DNA of 64,000 nt from Trileptium ribeirensis (Eukaryota > Nematoda > Enoplea > Enoplida > Thoracostomopsidae): positions 21,031 through 85,030 of the forward strand of contig JASANE010017703.1 of assembly GCA_030248225.1 (NCBI GenBank), given 5' to 3'. Below, one piece after another: positions 11,813 to 23,680 of this stretch. The translations under genes and the position numbers were made by a program. Every line of letters begins with the position of its first letter. Within the stretch, counting starts at the first letter, position 1. The notes under the pieces were generated by a model. That model worked only from the letters and a program-made list of their open reading frames with translations, was not told the DNA's origin and did no database searches.

Positions 11813-12512
11813 GTATTTACGATAACTTATTTAGGTATTACTACACAACCACACTAAAAATACTTTGAATACAGCAAAAACTGACAGAGCATTACATAAT
11901 GATATTTGCAGCGTTTTTTGACTTGACATTGACCTTTAATTATTAGTTTCACAACTGTCGTGGCGGGGTAGACTGCCACCATCGCGTTACTGACTATAAT
12001 TACAATATTGTATGAGCGATCTTGTAATAAAACACAGATTACGCACGGCGAGAACAAACGAATACACAGGAGTTTCGTAATTTTCATAAAATTCCATTTT
12101 TTCTCTAAATTGGAAAACTTGTGAAAACGTTTACTTGTACTGAGAGATGGGAAACTGTTGTTCATCGCAATATATATTAGTAATAGTACATTGTCAAAAG
12201 AACTAAATTGCGATGTGTTTGTGTGAAGGTTAATTATAGTGACTTGTGGAGTAAACAAAGTAGGAAATATCGGCAATGAGCAATTGAAAAGATCCGCGGG
12301 TGATCTTTATGATGGACCAGAGCAGGGATTAGAACCCGGGCGCCCGGCGTACAAAACTAGTTCGTGTTTATGTATTTATTTACTTTTCTTTGCGTAGTTA
12401 CAATGCGAACGTATTGTGAGCTATAGCTTTAATAATGCAATCCTATGCTTAGGAATGTTTTTAAATTAACCGGATGAAAAGATCGACAAATATCATAACT
12501 GACTATACGGTG
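11813..12512. other. No firm gene
   Basis: A 140-codon minus-strand open frame (11,854-12,276) shows no domain, and its composition fits chance in AT-rich DNA. Near 12,300-12,350 the minus strand has a B-box-like GGGTTCTAATCC, without a convincing A box. Confidence 0.4.
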
Positions 12513-12590
12513 GAGCAATGGGATTCGATTTCGGGCCTCTAATTTGTAGGATCACTGCATCACTAACACTACACCACAGGCCTTGATTAT
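12513..12590 (-). mobile_element. tRNA-like SINE head (third type)
   Basis: Read on the minus strand, it contains TGGTGTAGTGTTAG (perfect A box) followed 30-40 nt later by AATCGAATCCC (near-consensus B box). The cloverleaf stems pair poorly, so a tRNA-derived SINE or tRNA pseudogene is more likely than a working tRNA. Confidence 0.4.
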
Positions 12591-12840
12591 CTCCCGTTTT
12601 AAATACGCTGTGTGTGCTAGCAGAATGAAGCGCCTAAACCATGGATTCACGTCGGTTGCTAAAAAATGTGACATCGATATGATGTAAAAATTAGACAGAT
12701 GTTAACATAATCAATGCATAAAATACAAACTATGACATAGGAGGTAAAAATTAAAAATATAACAAATTGGTAAGTTTTTCCTGTGACATCGAAGCGGTTC
12801 AAAATATGGGAACACAATCCCAAAATTATTTCTAAAGGAT

Positions 12841-13333
12841 TTATGCGGCGTTCACGTTATGTCCCCAACGTTTGGAACCTATGTACACCACACAGTGTCA
12901 GACACACTGTTTACAACAGGGTGTCTTAGACACCCCATGTCTTTAATAAGTTTTTCAAAGGTAGCTAGTTACGCGGATTACCACTTCTCGACAGTGTCAT
13001 GCACATCGTGTCTTCTGGCAGTTTTATTGACAGTGTTCGGTATTATTTGAGCAATGTTACATATAAATATTGTGAAAAACTACACAGGACAGTTGACTAA
13101 TAAACAGCATTGGCTACAGACGGTGTTCGTTATAGTTAATTCGCGCCAAATTAGTAGCTAAGGGTGTGTACGACAATGTCAAGAAAAAATGTAGTAGCTA
13201 GGGGTGTGTGGTACACCCTCGGCAATTGATTTACTGTATTGGTGTCACCCAGACTGTCTACACGGTAGGGTCGCGACTACATGGAGACAAAAGTTCTAAA
13301 CGGCGGAGGCATTACAACGTGAACGCAGCATTA
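12841..13333. mobile_element. MITE family A, copy 1
   Basis: About 490 bp bounded by long terminal inverted repeats built on TGCGGCGTTCACGTTA at the left and its complement at the right (AACGTGAACGCAGCA). Inside, motifs such as GTGTCTTAGACACC and TAGCTA near GGTGTGTAC are themselves arranged in inverted fashion, so much of the element could fold. It has no coding capacity. Related copies are at 27.8, 42.2 and 62.4 kb. An AT-rich target duplication (TTA/TAA-like) is likely but cannot be fixed. Confidence 0.8.
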
Positions 13334-14229
13334 AGCAAAAAGCTGTTACATATCGCAATAAATAGTTGAAAGCCCTTGCCTTGGTTTATTGCTTGCTGTT
13401 ATAACTGCACACAAGTGAGGACACGCATCGATTTCAGGAAACATCTTAGTTTATAACTCAAAATTCAAGAAACAATTATATTTTTTTCATTTATATTCAG
13501 ATTTTTTCGGCGTACTACATTGCACTAGTAGCAGGAAAAACATGGTTCTACACCACTTACTTAATGACTTGTCAATTTTTTATGGGAGATAACGATTTAT
13601 CACCTGTAAAATGATTAACTACCCCTCGTTAAGTGATTAATGATCCACGGAGGAAGTACTGACAGATGATTTATGCCCTTTTTATAATAAATACATACAC
13701 ATAGATACATGTATGTATATATTAACCCTTTGCCATAATAAAAACATACACATATAAACATTATATATGCATTGCCGGTAGTAAGTCGGTAAGCTATTGC
13801 CTAAGTTTCGAGCTCGCAATGATGGACTTAACGTCTGATGCAAACCTCGTTACGCTGATTTTCCAGATAGCGGTACGCTATTTGTTAATAAACTTCTTTT
13901 TGTTGTTGTTGTTACATATTTCCCCGTGCTAAATACGTCCACGTATAAGCATATTTATCAACCCTTCGCTATAACAGATTTATGCATATTATGCGTATCA
14001 TATTTATATGTATGTATATTATATTTATGTATGTATGTATATGATATTTTATGTATAGTACGGTATGTTTATCTTCACACCCTGGGAAATGATTCAAAAA
14101 ATTGGCAATCATCACCATGGAATGCAATATTTCTAGAAGCTTCTGTCACCAAACTTTTAACCAATCACCGTAGCGTTTTGGCACCATGACAAAATTTCAT
14201 CCTATTAGCATGCAGTATTTATTAATTTT
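13334..14229. other. No gene; TA/TGTA simple repeats
   Basis: Contains ACATA/TATGTATATAT-type simple sequence at about 13,690-13,760 and 13,990-14,060. Nothing else recognised. Confidence 0.5.
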
Positions 14230-17200
14230 GTCTCTTTGCCAAACAATACGTCGATGGAAGGAATATAAACGGTGGTGTACCTCAATCTTTCAATCAGTTT
14301 GCAATGACGTTCATTTCTGTAATTAAGGAACGATTATTAGTATGGAATGGCTTCAAAGCGAATTTTGCCATGTAGGTTACCTTTGTGAAGAAGATGGATT
14401 CAGACACCACAATTAATGCAACCTTCTCTGGAAAACTACAGCGATCCTCTATTTTCCAACTGTCAAGAACCAAACATCGATAATTTTGAACGAAATTTTA
14501 AAGAATATCTACGCATTTTGTTCAACATGTATCCCGCCAGAAACTCAAACAGGTGGATCACATTATCTCCATCTAGCTGACATGTTGAACTTCGTGGGTT
14601 TACTTATAAGCCTCTCTCAAAAGTAATTCAAGCTAGAATGGCTCTCGTCGTAATGGTAGTAAATGTTTTCATTTGTCTATTTTGTCAGCTGTATTTCCAA
14701 TGAACAGTAAGAATCATCCGAACCGTTGTTCAAAATATGAGGAGTATGTGAACCACCTCAACTTTGGCGGTATCAATTTCTCAGTGCAGGTCACTGATAT
14801 CAATAAATTTGAAAAACTAAACAACATCTATTGTTAGCGTTATCTCTTATGGGAGGGAAAACTTATCCGTCTTCGTATATACGAGGGATCATTTGATCAA
14901 GTGATCAAACTGATTTGCTACAAAAAATACTATTGCTGTAGCAAGGGTTTACATCGTCTACTAAACAATCAGCATGGATACAAAGTAAAGAAATACTTCT
15001 GTCAACGATGTCTACTTCTGCTATATTTGCAAACAAAACTGGACCGACTCACGGAAATGTTTAAAACAATGAATATGTTAAAATAACTTTTCCCAAGGAT
15101 AATATACCACAATTTTGAAACACTCATAAAATGCCATCCATGTACCATTTATGTGGATTTTTAAACTCTGCTTCTTTTCATCGACTCTACTCAACCATGT
15201 TCATTAATGTCTTACACGAACACTTATCAACATCATCAGGATATAGTTTGAATTATTTAGGCTTAGGCTTTTTAGTGTATAAATTTAGGCTTGTGTGGAT
15301 ATAGTGTAATTTATATTTTTCAATGCTGTGGTGAAAACAGTAGAGAAATAAGCTGTCGTATTTCAAGGCAAGAATAGTGTCAGAAACTTTTCACTCAATG
15401 TTATTAAATTGTGTAATAATTATCATGAGCCTGTTATCAATGATCTAATATCTTTTAAAATGAGGAAAAAGGATTGGTTCCAACACAATTAGCCCAAAAG
15501 ACTGCTTCATTTGTGGAATGGTTCTTTTACACGATCGCGTCAGAAACCACTGTCATCTATGAAGTCTATTATCGGGTCCAGTCTACAATGAATGCAACAT
15601 TAGATTCAAAATCAGTCGAGGCGTCTACATTTTTTCGGCAACCTAGGCAAATACGATGGGCATTTAATCATGCAAGAAATTGATAAACTAACCAGTCAGT
15701 TCAAAATGAATCTCGACTGTATTCCTACAGGTGCTGAAGATTATCTCTCACTCAGCATCAAATTAAAAAATGAGATTTTGGGACGATAAAACTATACAAC
15801 ATATCATCCCAACAGCTACCTTGCTCACCTGTCTGCGATACACAACTCAACGCAGCGCAATATTAAACCACATTTCCAAATTGATCAAGATGAATTTGCT
15901 GATGTAATGTCTTTCGATCTACTGGCAGAGGGAGAAGATAGCGATTTTGAAGACAATAAACTTTTAGATAACGTAACTGAAGCGGATGAAATGGCGGAGA
16001 AAGAAAACCATAAACCGAAGAAAAATACTTCGTCGCTAAATTTAAAAATAGTTTACGAATGCTATCGTCATCTGTTCAGGCATTGGTTAATAAGTTGAAA
16101 AAGGACAGGTAATCCCCAACAATAACAAATGAGTTTGGTAACCGTACAGAACATTTGGTTGACAAAGATATTTACCCGTACAATTGTCTGGGCTATTGGG
16201 AATGTTTTAATGAAACTGTACTACCATCTACGGCAGCGTTTTAAAATAAACTGAGCTATCAAAAATATAACTGAAGATAATTGTAAATGCACGGAAAAGC
16301 TTGGAATGAACTGAATTTAGAGAAGATGGAACAATATCATGATTTTTATGTAAAAAATAATGTCATATTATTAAGTGATGTATTTCAAAGTGTTAGAAAT
16401 TTTGCAATTGGTAATTATAAGCTGGATCCAGCACATTATGTATCGCACCCAAGTTTTGGTTGGGATGCTTGTTTAAACGAGACAAGTGTTTGGTTTCAAT
16501 TGTTGAAAGACTGCAATATGTACATGTTTTTGAACATGACATACGAGGAGGTGTTTCAATGATTTAACACAGATGTATCTAGGAGAACATCAAGTATCTT
16601 GATAATTTTGACTCAAGAAGAAAATCGAGTTATACAATGTACTTGGATTCTAATAATTTATACAGTTGGACAATGATTCAGCAATTATCCGTTGATGGTT
16701 TTAAGTGAGTTGCGGAGGATCGCTTATCTAATATAGATTGGATGATGATGCGGAATATATCGTAGAAGTAGATCTGAAATATCCAGACTACTTTAATATA
16801 TTACACAGTAATTACCCACTTGCTCCCGAGACTATGAAAATCGAATGCTCAACGTTATCTGCTTACTATCGGCATATTAAGGAGGATGTTAAAATGAAAT
16901 ACACACCCTTCAAAAGATTAGCTCCAAACCTTAACAATAAAGTTAAATGTATTTTACAATCTACAAATTTCGAACTTCATACTGAGCTGGATCGCAAGGT
17001 AACTAAAATACATATGGGTATTCAATTCAATTAGCGTGATTGGATGAAACCTTATGTTTTGTTAAATACAGGAAAACGCAACAGAACAATGAGAGATTAT
17101 AAAAAGGAGTTACTCAAACTACTAAATCGTGCAGTCTTTCGCAAACCTATGGAAAACGTTAGAGCTTATAAGGAAATCAAACTTATAAATTGTCCCAAAA

Positions 17201-17290
17201 ATGTTCCATCCTACCTCTAACCCAAAATACCTAATGCTACAAAAAAGCGTTCTGCTTTGATAAGTTTACTATGGACGTGAAATGATACCA
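14230..17290 (+). pseudogene. Polinton-type DNA polymerase B, ancient pseudogene
   Basis: Fragments in all three plus frames follow the order of a protein-primed family-B polymerase of Polinton/Maverick elements. In order: a K-C-F..S.L.A segment and HPNR..KYEEYV (about 14,660-14,780); KKYFCQRCL (about 14,985); an ExoI-like IYVDF (about 15,150); CFICG..NHCHL (about 15,500) and DGHLIMQEI (about 15,655); then YHDFYVKNNVILLSDVFQ..YKLDPAHYVSHPSFGWDACL (16,335-16,470), TMYLDSNNLYSW (motif A, about 16,637), YPLAPE (about 16,815) and NCPKNVPS near 17,200. Many stops and frameshifts break it, so it is much older than the copy at 49.7 kb and clearly a different lineage. No integrase, ATPase or capsid remnant was recognised beside it. 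Confidence 0.8.
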
Positions 17291-17507
17291 TGCGTGTTGA
17301 CAAAGGCAGACTGGTGTGCACATGGTGCAAAGAAACGACAACCCAGCTACCAGAGTCCGTTTGTGGCGGTATCATTTCTTTTATGCGGTGTGTTTGAATG
17401 TGTATTATATCCATATATATTCATTCCGCTTTTTATTATATATTCGTCGATATCTTAGCTTGAGTCTGGTTTTTTATATCAGCAAAACAGTTCAAAACTC
17501 TAGGTGA

Positions 17508-17715
17508 GTGTCTGCGATCAGACACAACCCAAAGGCTGAAGCAGTGCATCCTGGTGATTTCTATCAAGAGACAACCCTAGAGTTGCTACAGAATCACTTC
17601 TTACATCAGCTGGGTGTCTTCAATCAGGCTCAATCCTAATGTTGAAGCAGAACATCCTGGTGAATTCTGTCAAGACGGCAATCCCATAGTTGCATAGAAT
17701 CACCCATACCTTAAG
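17508..17715. repeat. 106-bp tandem duplication
   Basis: Two diverged copies beginning GTGTCT at 17,508 and 17,614, sharing AAGCAG..CATCCTGGTGA and AGAATCAC phrases at matched offsets. Confidence 0.65.
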
Positions 17716-18526
17716 TGTTTTCTAAATGTAATACAGAAACATTTGAAAACACCGGAATCAAGCTTCTTCTCGCTGTCATCGTCTTCTTTGAGCTGTTCAG
17801 ATTCAATTTTGACGAAAAGTAAGACTGGCAGTCTTCTTTTATACCCTTCAAAAAGATCAGTTTGATTTTTCACAAGTTTAAATTGGGCAAACTTTTGACT
17901 TCTTGATAAAACATTACAAAATTGCTGCTATTGTTTTAAACTTTGAGGTATAGTTTTAAGTAACAAGCTATTAAATTTCTGTACATAGCCCAGTTTAAAT
18001 TTTAATTATATCTTGTGAAATTAAAAGTCTAATAGGAAATTTAGCGTAATGTTTTAAGACAACGGCTAAATTTTCAGTTAAAAAGTAATCAAACATATCC
18101 TTTGCAAAGTTAACACATCAAGTTTTAGCCATTTTACTAGTTTAAATTTGTGTTTCAAACTGTGATTCAGTTATGCTCCTAAATCCTTAAAACCCATACG
18201 TTTATTAACGTTCAATAAACTATTTCGTTTAATAGTTATGTTATTGTTTGCATTTAAGGATTTAAAAATTACAGTTTCATATTCGCGGACATGAATGAAA
18301 AAAGGTCAATAACTGAGCAACCCCTTCGTTATCTAAAACGATGTTTGTAGTCTCTGATGTATTTATAAGTTTGCAAATGATTAATTTACAACGTTTCCAA
18401 AATTGCATATCGAGGTAGTAACCTGGTTCTTCTCACCAGGTTTGCGCGAGTCATCTTAGTCGTCTCAGTACACTTGAGCAGGGCAACATCTATATACCTT
18501 GTTTTACCGAGTCCATAAAACATATC
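17716..18526. other. No feature seen
   Basis: AT-rich with frequent TTTAAA-containing phrases. No coding or repeat structure recognised. Confidence 0.45.
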
Positions 18527-19147
18527 CTTTAATCTTAAGTAAAATTTAAGAAGTAAAACTTACCGAATGACCATCGAAACTGAATGTAAATAATTTTTCT
18601 TTACAAGTTCGATTTTTAGACTCAAAGTATTAAATAAAAATTAGCCTATCGCATAACTAATACGTGAGTAAACTTAAGGTGGCCCCGCCAACCATTCTAT
18701 TCTGTCATTACCGATATCGAATCATAAACCCTTGTTACGGAAAACAGGCTTAATTTCATCCGGTTTTTCGCTAACCGAAAATTGGCATTTCAAATCAAGT
18801 ACCAGAAATTAGACCTTGTGTTCGAAAAGAATTTTGGCGATATCAGTTTGCAGAAATTCTGCTCCCTAATGTATTATCATTTTAATTTGAATTATACAGT
18901 GCTCGCGAACAAATTTAATGTAAAAGTGAAGTCATAATCAAATCGACAAATTTTCGTTCTCAAACATTTGGGTAATTTTACTTCAATTTCCGCCAACACA
19001 AAATGGTTAGATTTCAATCGCGAGCGCTGTGTTCTTGAACAGTTTTACGTCGAATTTCAATTGGACAAAAGCGTTCCGCAACAAATTTTCTCCAAAAATA
19101 CAAAATAGAATGGTTGTCCTGGTCATTTTAAGTTTAATGGCGCATAA

Positions 19148-19405
19148 CCCTTTCATGATGCCTAGGTTCATATGGACCTAAATGCACATTGCTAGGCGTG
19201 TGTTTACTGAGCTTGTCGTTGTCGTCGCTCGTCTTGTTTTCCTCGTTCTGGGTTCTTAGCAGCGCTCCCGTGGTCGCGCCAGTTTCGCCTCGTCCCGGTT
19301 CGTCCCGGCGCGGCTTGGTTTTCACTTGCCGTACAATTAATTCCGGCGAGGGTAACTTTGCTCTCTTTCGTCTCGCCTTGGCGGGCCTCTTTCTTTGTTT
19401 TCGGT
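19148..19405 (+). mobile_element. Scrambled copy of the tRNA-SINE
   Basis: It starts with the family's left end CCCTTTCAT (19,148-19,156) and keeps the flanking phrase GCCTAGGTTCATATGGACC. The tRNA head expected near 19,290 is replaced by GC-rich sequence, and a recognisable tail (CGTACAATTAATTCCGG) returns near 19,331. Confidence 0.5.
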
Positions 19406-20001
19406 GACTCTGCCTTTAATCTTAAGTAAAATTTTAAGAGTAAAACTTCGATGCCCGCTGTGTTATTTTTCTTTCGTTTTTTTGCTCGTATTAAATAAAA
19501 ATTACCTATCGCCTACGTGAGTAAACTTAAGGTGCGCCCCGCCAACCATTCTATTCTGTCATTACCGATATCGAATCATAAACCCTTGTTACGGAAAACA
19601 GGCTTAATTTCATCCGGTTTTTCGCTAACCGAAAATTGGCATTTCAAATCAAGTACCAGAAATTAGACCTTGTGTTCGAAAAGAATTTTGGTGATATCAG
19701 TTTGCAGAAATTCTGCTCCCTAATGTATTATCATTTTAATTTGAATTATACAGTGCTCGCGAACAAATTTAATGTAAAAGTGAAGTCATAATCAAATCGA
19801 CAAATTTTCGTTCTCAAACATTTGGGTAATTTTACTTCAATTTCCGCCAACACAAAATGGTTAGATTTCAATCGCGAGCGCTGTGTTCTTGAACAGTTTT
19901 ACGTCGAATTTCAATTGGACAAAAGCGTTCCGCAACAAATTTTCTCCAAAAATACAAAATAGAATGGTTGTCCTGGTCATTTTAAGTTTAATGGCGCATA
20001 A

Positions 20002-20265
20002 CCCTTTCATGATGCCTAGGTTCATATGGACCTAACGTACATTGCTAGGCGCTGAGTTTACTGAGTTGTCGTATGTCGTACGTTTGCACGTGCGTTGTTA
20101 TTCGTTCACGTTGTGGGGTTCCTTAATGAACCGAGCAACAGCTCCAATATAGAACAGTGGTTTGCGTACACAAGTTTCGCCTGTATGTTCCAAATTCGAT
20201 CCTCCGCGGGGGCTTGAGTTTTTCAAACATTGCACGATACATAAATTAATTCCGGAATGAAAGGG
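20002..20265 (+). mobile_element. tRNA-derived SINE, copy 2
   Basis: Left end CCCTTTCAT (20,002-20,010) and right end ATGAAAGGG (20,258-20,265) are inverted repeats. A-box-like TAGAACAGTGG lies at 20,150-20,160 and B-box-like ATTCGATCC at 20,194-20,202. The tail shares CGATACATAAATTAATTC with copy 1. Confidence 0.7.
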
Positions 20266-20720
20266 CTAATGTGGCAGTTATGAATTATTCGATCCCACGA
20301 TTTAACAACTCAGCAAAAAATCCCACCACTGTTATATTTTCTGTCGTTTCTTTAATGTATTAACGTTTGACAGTTTTCAAACCATTTTTATGCTGTATCA
20401 GAAGACTTTAGCGAAAAATTACGCAATTCTCATTACTTTTTTGTAGCGTCGAAAACTGTTGTAGAAATACTGTTTTTAATATTATTATTAAGCTGTAAAA
20501 TTTCAACGTACAGATACTCAATTTTAAAAATGTCAATTTAATAGCAAAACAGATATGGATTTGCAGACTTTGCTACGTTTTTATTAGAACATTGTTTGTT
20601 ATTGTGGGTGGTTGATGTGATGTATATACCTGAAATATTGCTAATTCATAAGGTTCTATCTCACTTGTTCAGCAGTACCGCAACGTAACTGATAACTCTC
20701 ATTCGTTCGCCAAATAGTCT
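20266..20720. other. No feature seen
   Basis: AT-rich, no coding signal or repeat recognised. Confidence 0.5.
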
Positions 20721-21180
20721 CACTTGGTAAATTTGACAAATCATAAATCATTATTTTCATATAAAAATTTGACAGCTCATTAATCAACGCAGAACCCCTG
20801 TTTTTTCTATTACTTGCATATTTGCCAGGTCATAAATCATTATTTCCCATAAAAAATTGACAGGTCATTAATCAAGCGGAGCATATTCCTGTTTCTTCTA
20901 CTACTTGCATATTTGCCAGGTCATAAATCATTATTTCCCATAAAAAATTGACAGGTCATTAATCAAGCGGAGCATATTCCTGTTTCTTCTACTACTTGCA
21001 TATTTGCCAGGTCATAAATCATTATTTCCCATAAAAAATTGACAGGTCATTAATCATGCGGAGCATATTCCTGTTTTTTCTACTACTTGCATATTTGCCA
21101 GGTCGTAAATCATTATTTCCCATAAAAAATTTGACACGTCATTAATCAAGCGCAGCAGAACTCCAGTTTTTTATTACTTG
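20721..21180. repeat. 91-bp tandem array, about 5 units
   Basis: The anchor ACTTGCATATTTGCCAGGTC occurs at 20,812, 20,903, 20,994 and 21,085, with a degenerate unit before and a partial one ending near 21,180. The period is exactly 91 bp. Each unit contains two related phrases (AGGTCATAAATCATTA and AGGTCATTAATCA), so the 91-mer itself came from a smaller duplication. Confidence 0.9.
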
Positions 21181-21799
21181 TATTTTAGGTGTTTCGTTGG
21201 ACATTTGCTGTTTTGTTTTTGACAAGTACTGATCTGCTGTGAAGGTATGTCTTACTGAAATCAAATTGTTGATATTAGGTAATACAATGTTTCTTCAATT
21301 GGTTCTCCTAAATGTGTACATACTTGAGAGGTTAAATGATTATTTTAAAATATATTTCAGGATTATAGAGGAGTAGATACTAGTAATGGTGTAGTGCTTA
21401 AGGTAAAGCTTACATGACTGACAGCAATGTAATAATGTAACAATGCATATAATTGAATTAAGACATTGGTTTCAACTTTTTTGTAGCTTTTGGCTCGCTT
21501 TTGATCGTTATCCGGACCGAGTGCCGATTCAGCGGTGGAAATGACAAGTTTGCTGACGCTATAGGATTGCAATGGAAAAAATTGTCATGCTGATCGAATA
21601 ACAACAAGAACGGCAAGGATACAAGCAAATAATTTTGTGCTCCACAGTTCGACTCGACAGCAAAAAGTTCAGACGAAGGAGAGTAAAATCAATACTGCTG
21701 ATATATATACCAAAAATAATGTTTCTTGCAGATGGAGTTACGTGGTTACATCGCATATTACATGGTTTTAAAAGAGGTCGTCAGAGGGATGTGTTTTTT
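21181..21799. other. No feature seen
   Basis: No repeat or domain. Overlapping minus-strand frames at 21,363-21,756 are short and unrecognised. Confidence 0.45.
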
Positions 21800-22105
21800 A
21801 ATTAAAATTTTCAAAATTTTTGGCAGTCATTTGACAAATTTTCTCCAAACTGTTACCAATGTTTCCATTTTTTGCTTGTTTTTTGTCCGATTGTTGCCAT
21901 TTTTGCCAAGATTTTTCGTATTTCTTGGGCGTGTGGGGGGGGGCTTGAAGCTGGGGGAGGCGAGTTGGCGGATCTAGAGCTTCAAGTGGCGAATCAGGCT
22001 ACCTCCGAGGGCAGTCGACGACGTCCCGAGGTGGTTCCTAGCCTCAGGGGGATAATCCCTCTGTCCCCAATGAGCATGTACGCCTATACATGGTAACGCT
22101 CTGCG
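21800..22105 (+). repeat. Dispersed T-rich/G-rich repeat family, copy 3
   Basis: T-rich head (21,800-21,930, with TTTTTGCCAAGATTTTTCG) then G-rich tail (CTTGGGCGTGTGGGGGGGGG at about 21,927) and an end reading CAATGAGCATGTACGCC. Confidence 0.55.
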
Positions 22106-22214
22106 TTCTTTGTGAGCAGCAGCCGAGTTTGGCGGGGGGAGGTCTTCTCAGGTGTGGAGGCCCTGTATGGGGAGGTCCTTGGGTGTGGGTGCTGAAGAAT
22201 GTTGACGACCTTAT

Positions 22215-22445
22215 CGCAGACACCCAATTATGCCCCAATTTTCACCCTATGTTTTGCCGTTTTTGCCCAGCTAAAATTTCTTGTTTTCCGCTTGCCTGTG
22301 GCGCGCGGGGTTGGAGAGTGCGCAGAGCCCCAGGGGTAGGGTGTATCCTCGGGGGGTGCACCGTCCGGGAGGAGCTAGGCTTCGGGAAGGAGGTAGCCCC
22401 GCCTGAACCCCTGCTTCGGCATGTATGATGTATATATGGCCATTA
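22215..22445 (+). repeat. Dispersed T-rich/G-rich repeat family, copy 4
   Basis: It repeats the order of copy 3 immediately downstream: a short T-rich CCCAATTTTCACCC segment, a GC-rich body (22,290-22,420) and an end reading GCATGTATGATGTATATATG. The long open frame across it (22,090-22,428) is a composition effect. Confidence 0.5.
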
Positions 22446-23435
22446 GATCCTTAATAAATGCATACACAATACGCATCTGAATACTCGAATCACCCTCCAC
22501 TGGTAACAGGCGCCTTAGCGGTAGAAAACGGTTTTTTAAAGCCGAATCCCGGAATATTTAAGATTCTCGAAAATCATAGGCTGTTACAAATTGTTGTGGT
22601 ATATATTGCAAAACTGTTTATGTAAACATTGAGCTCAATTGATAACCATTTCGTCACCTTTAAACGGGCGATGAGATGTGCATACACATAGATACTGTAA
22701 CATGGTGTAATTTTAGTAGCAATTAACTGCGCATTATTTTACAGATTAATGCGATAAGTAATCCACAATGGTAGAACCACTATTTTACTTACAGCCTGTT
22801 TTACGGTTGGGTTTAAACAAAATACAAAACATTAATTTAGTAAAATCCAATTTTAATTTTTTAGTTCCTTGAAGAGTAACATAGATTTACGATACTCTAT
22901 ATTCGACTTCTAAATCTTCAATAAAATGTTCATGTGCACAGATTAAGTAACGCATTTCAGATATAGGTAAGCTTTGTCGCCTAAAGTAACTATTATCAAT
23001 ACATGGTTTTGAACAGCTGCAAACCACAATCCATGGAGATCGTAGTTTTTATATTTAAATATGACATAAAACTGACTTATAAACTGATGTAAGTCAGCTC
23101 TGTCTTTTTCTGGTTTTTTACTGTTTATTTTAAAACATAATATTCATGGTACAAATCACGTTCGTACCATACGCTTGACTAATTTATTTTAATACTATTA
23201 GTGATATATCAATACCATGTTGTATGATAATATCAAACCAAGCGAATTGAATTAATTTGAATAGAATTTCACGCAATTTAATATGTTTTTGCACTTTGGA
23301 ACAATTGAAACTATAGCATAGCTACACGATTTCTGATGGCCCATGGGGCATAGATGGTGGTTTGGGAGGGGCTTCGGCATCTCCATGAGGATCAGCTGGT
23401 GGGCGGGACAGAGGTCGTCCAAGAGATCAATTTTC
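22446..23435. other. No feature seen
   Basis: AT-rich, no coding or repeat signal recognised. Confidence 0.5.
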
Positions 23436-23680
23436 GAAATATTTTTGGACTCAAAATTTTTCTTAATTTTGCCAATTCTCCCCAATTTTTGCCAATTTTC
23501 CAATTTTTCTTTCTGCACTTCTTCGGCGCCAAGGTAAGGGATGGAGAGCCTCAGGGGTTCGGATGGAGCTATCCCCAGGGGGATCAGTGCCGCTCCAAGC
23601 GGGAACCGAGTGGGGTCTCAGCATCAGGAAAGGTTAATACTTCTCTCTCTCTCTGCAATCAGCATGTATGAAATATAAAA
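23436..23680 (+). repeat. Dispersed T-rich/G-rich repeat family, copy 5
   Basis: Head with TTTTGCCAATTCTCCCC (about 23,466), GC-rich body (23,524-23,620), a (CT)n run at about 23,643 and an end reading AATCAGCATGTATGAAATAT, matching the other copies' AGCATGTA ends. Confidence 0.55.

Larger units (their letters stand above)
18527..20270. repeat. 0.86-kb tandem duplication
   Basis: The unit beginning CCTTTAATCTTAAGTAAAAT at 18,527 repeats from 19,411. The central parts (18,664-19,200 against 19,517-20,040) are almost identical. The flanks are not: 19,205-19,410 of the first copy is GC-richer and only loosely follows its counterpart 20,045-20,270, a SINE copy, as if scrambled. This could be a recent duplication, a misassembly, or a low-quality consensus patch. 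Confidence 0.85.

Noticed and set aside
11854..12276. 140-codon minus-strand frame as a gene
   Set aside because: No domain, no supporting promoter, and residue composition typical of random AT-rich DNA.
20721..21180. CRISPR-like array
   Set aside because: Whole 91-bp units are repeated without variable spacers, in eukaryotic DNA.
22090..22428. 112-codon Gly/Cys-rich plus frame as a gene
   Set aside because: It spans parts of two copies of the G-rich dispersed repeat; the open frame follows from high GC.
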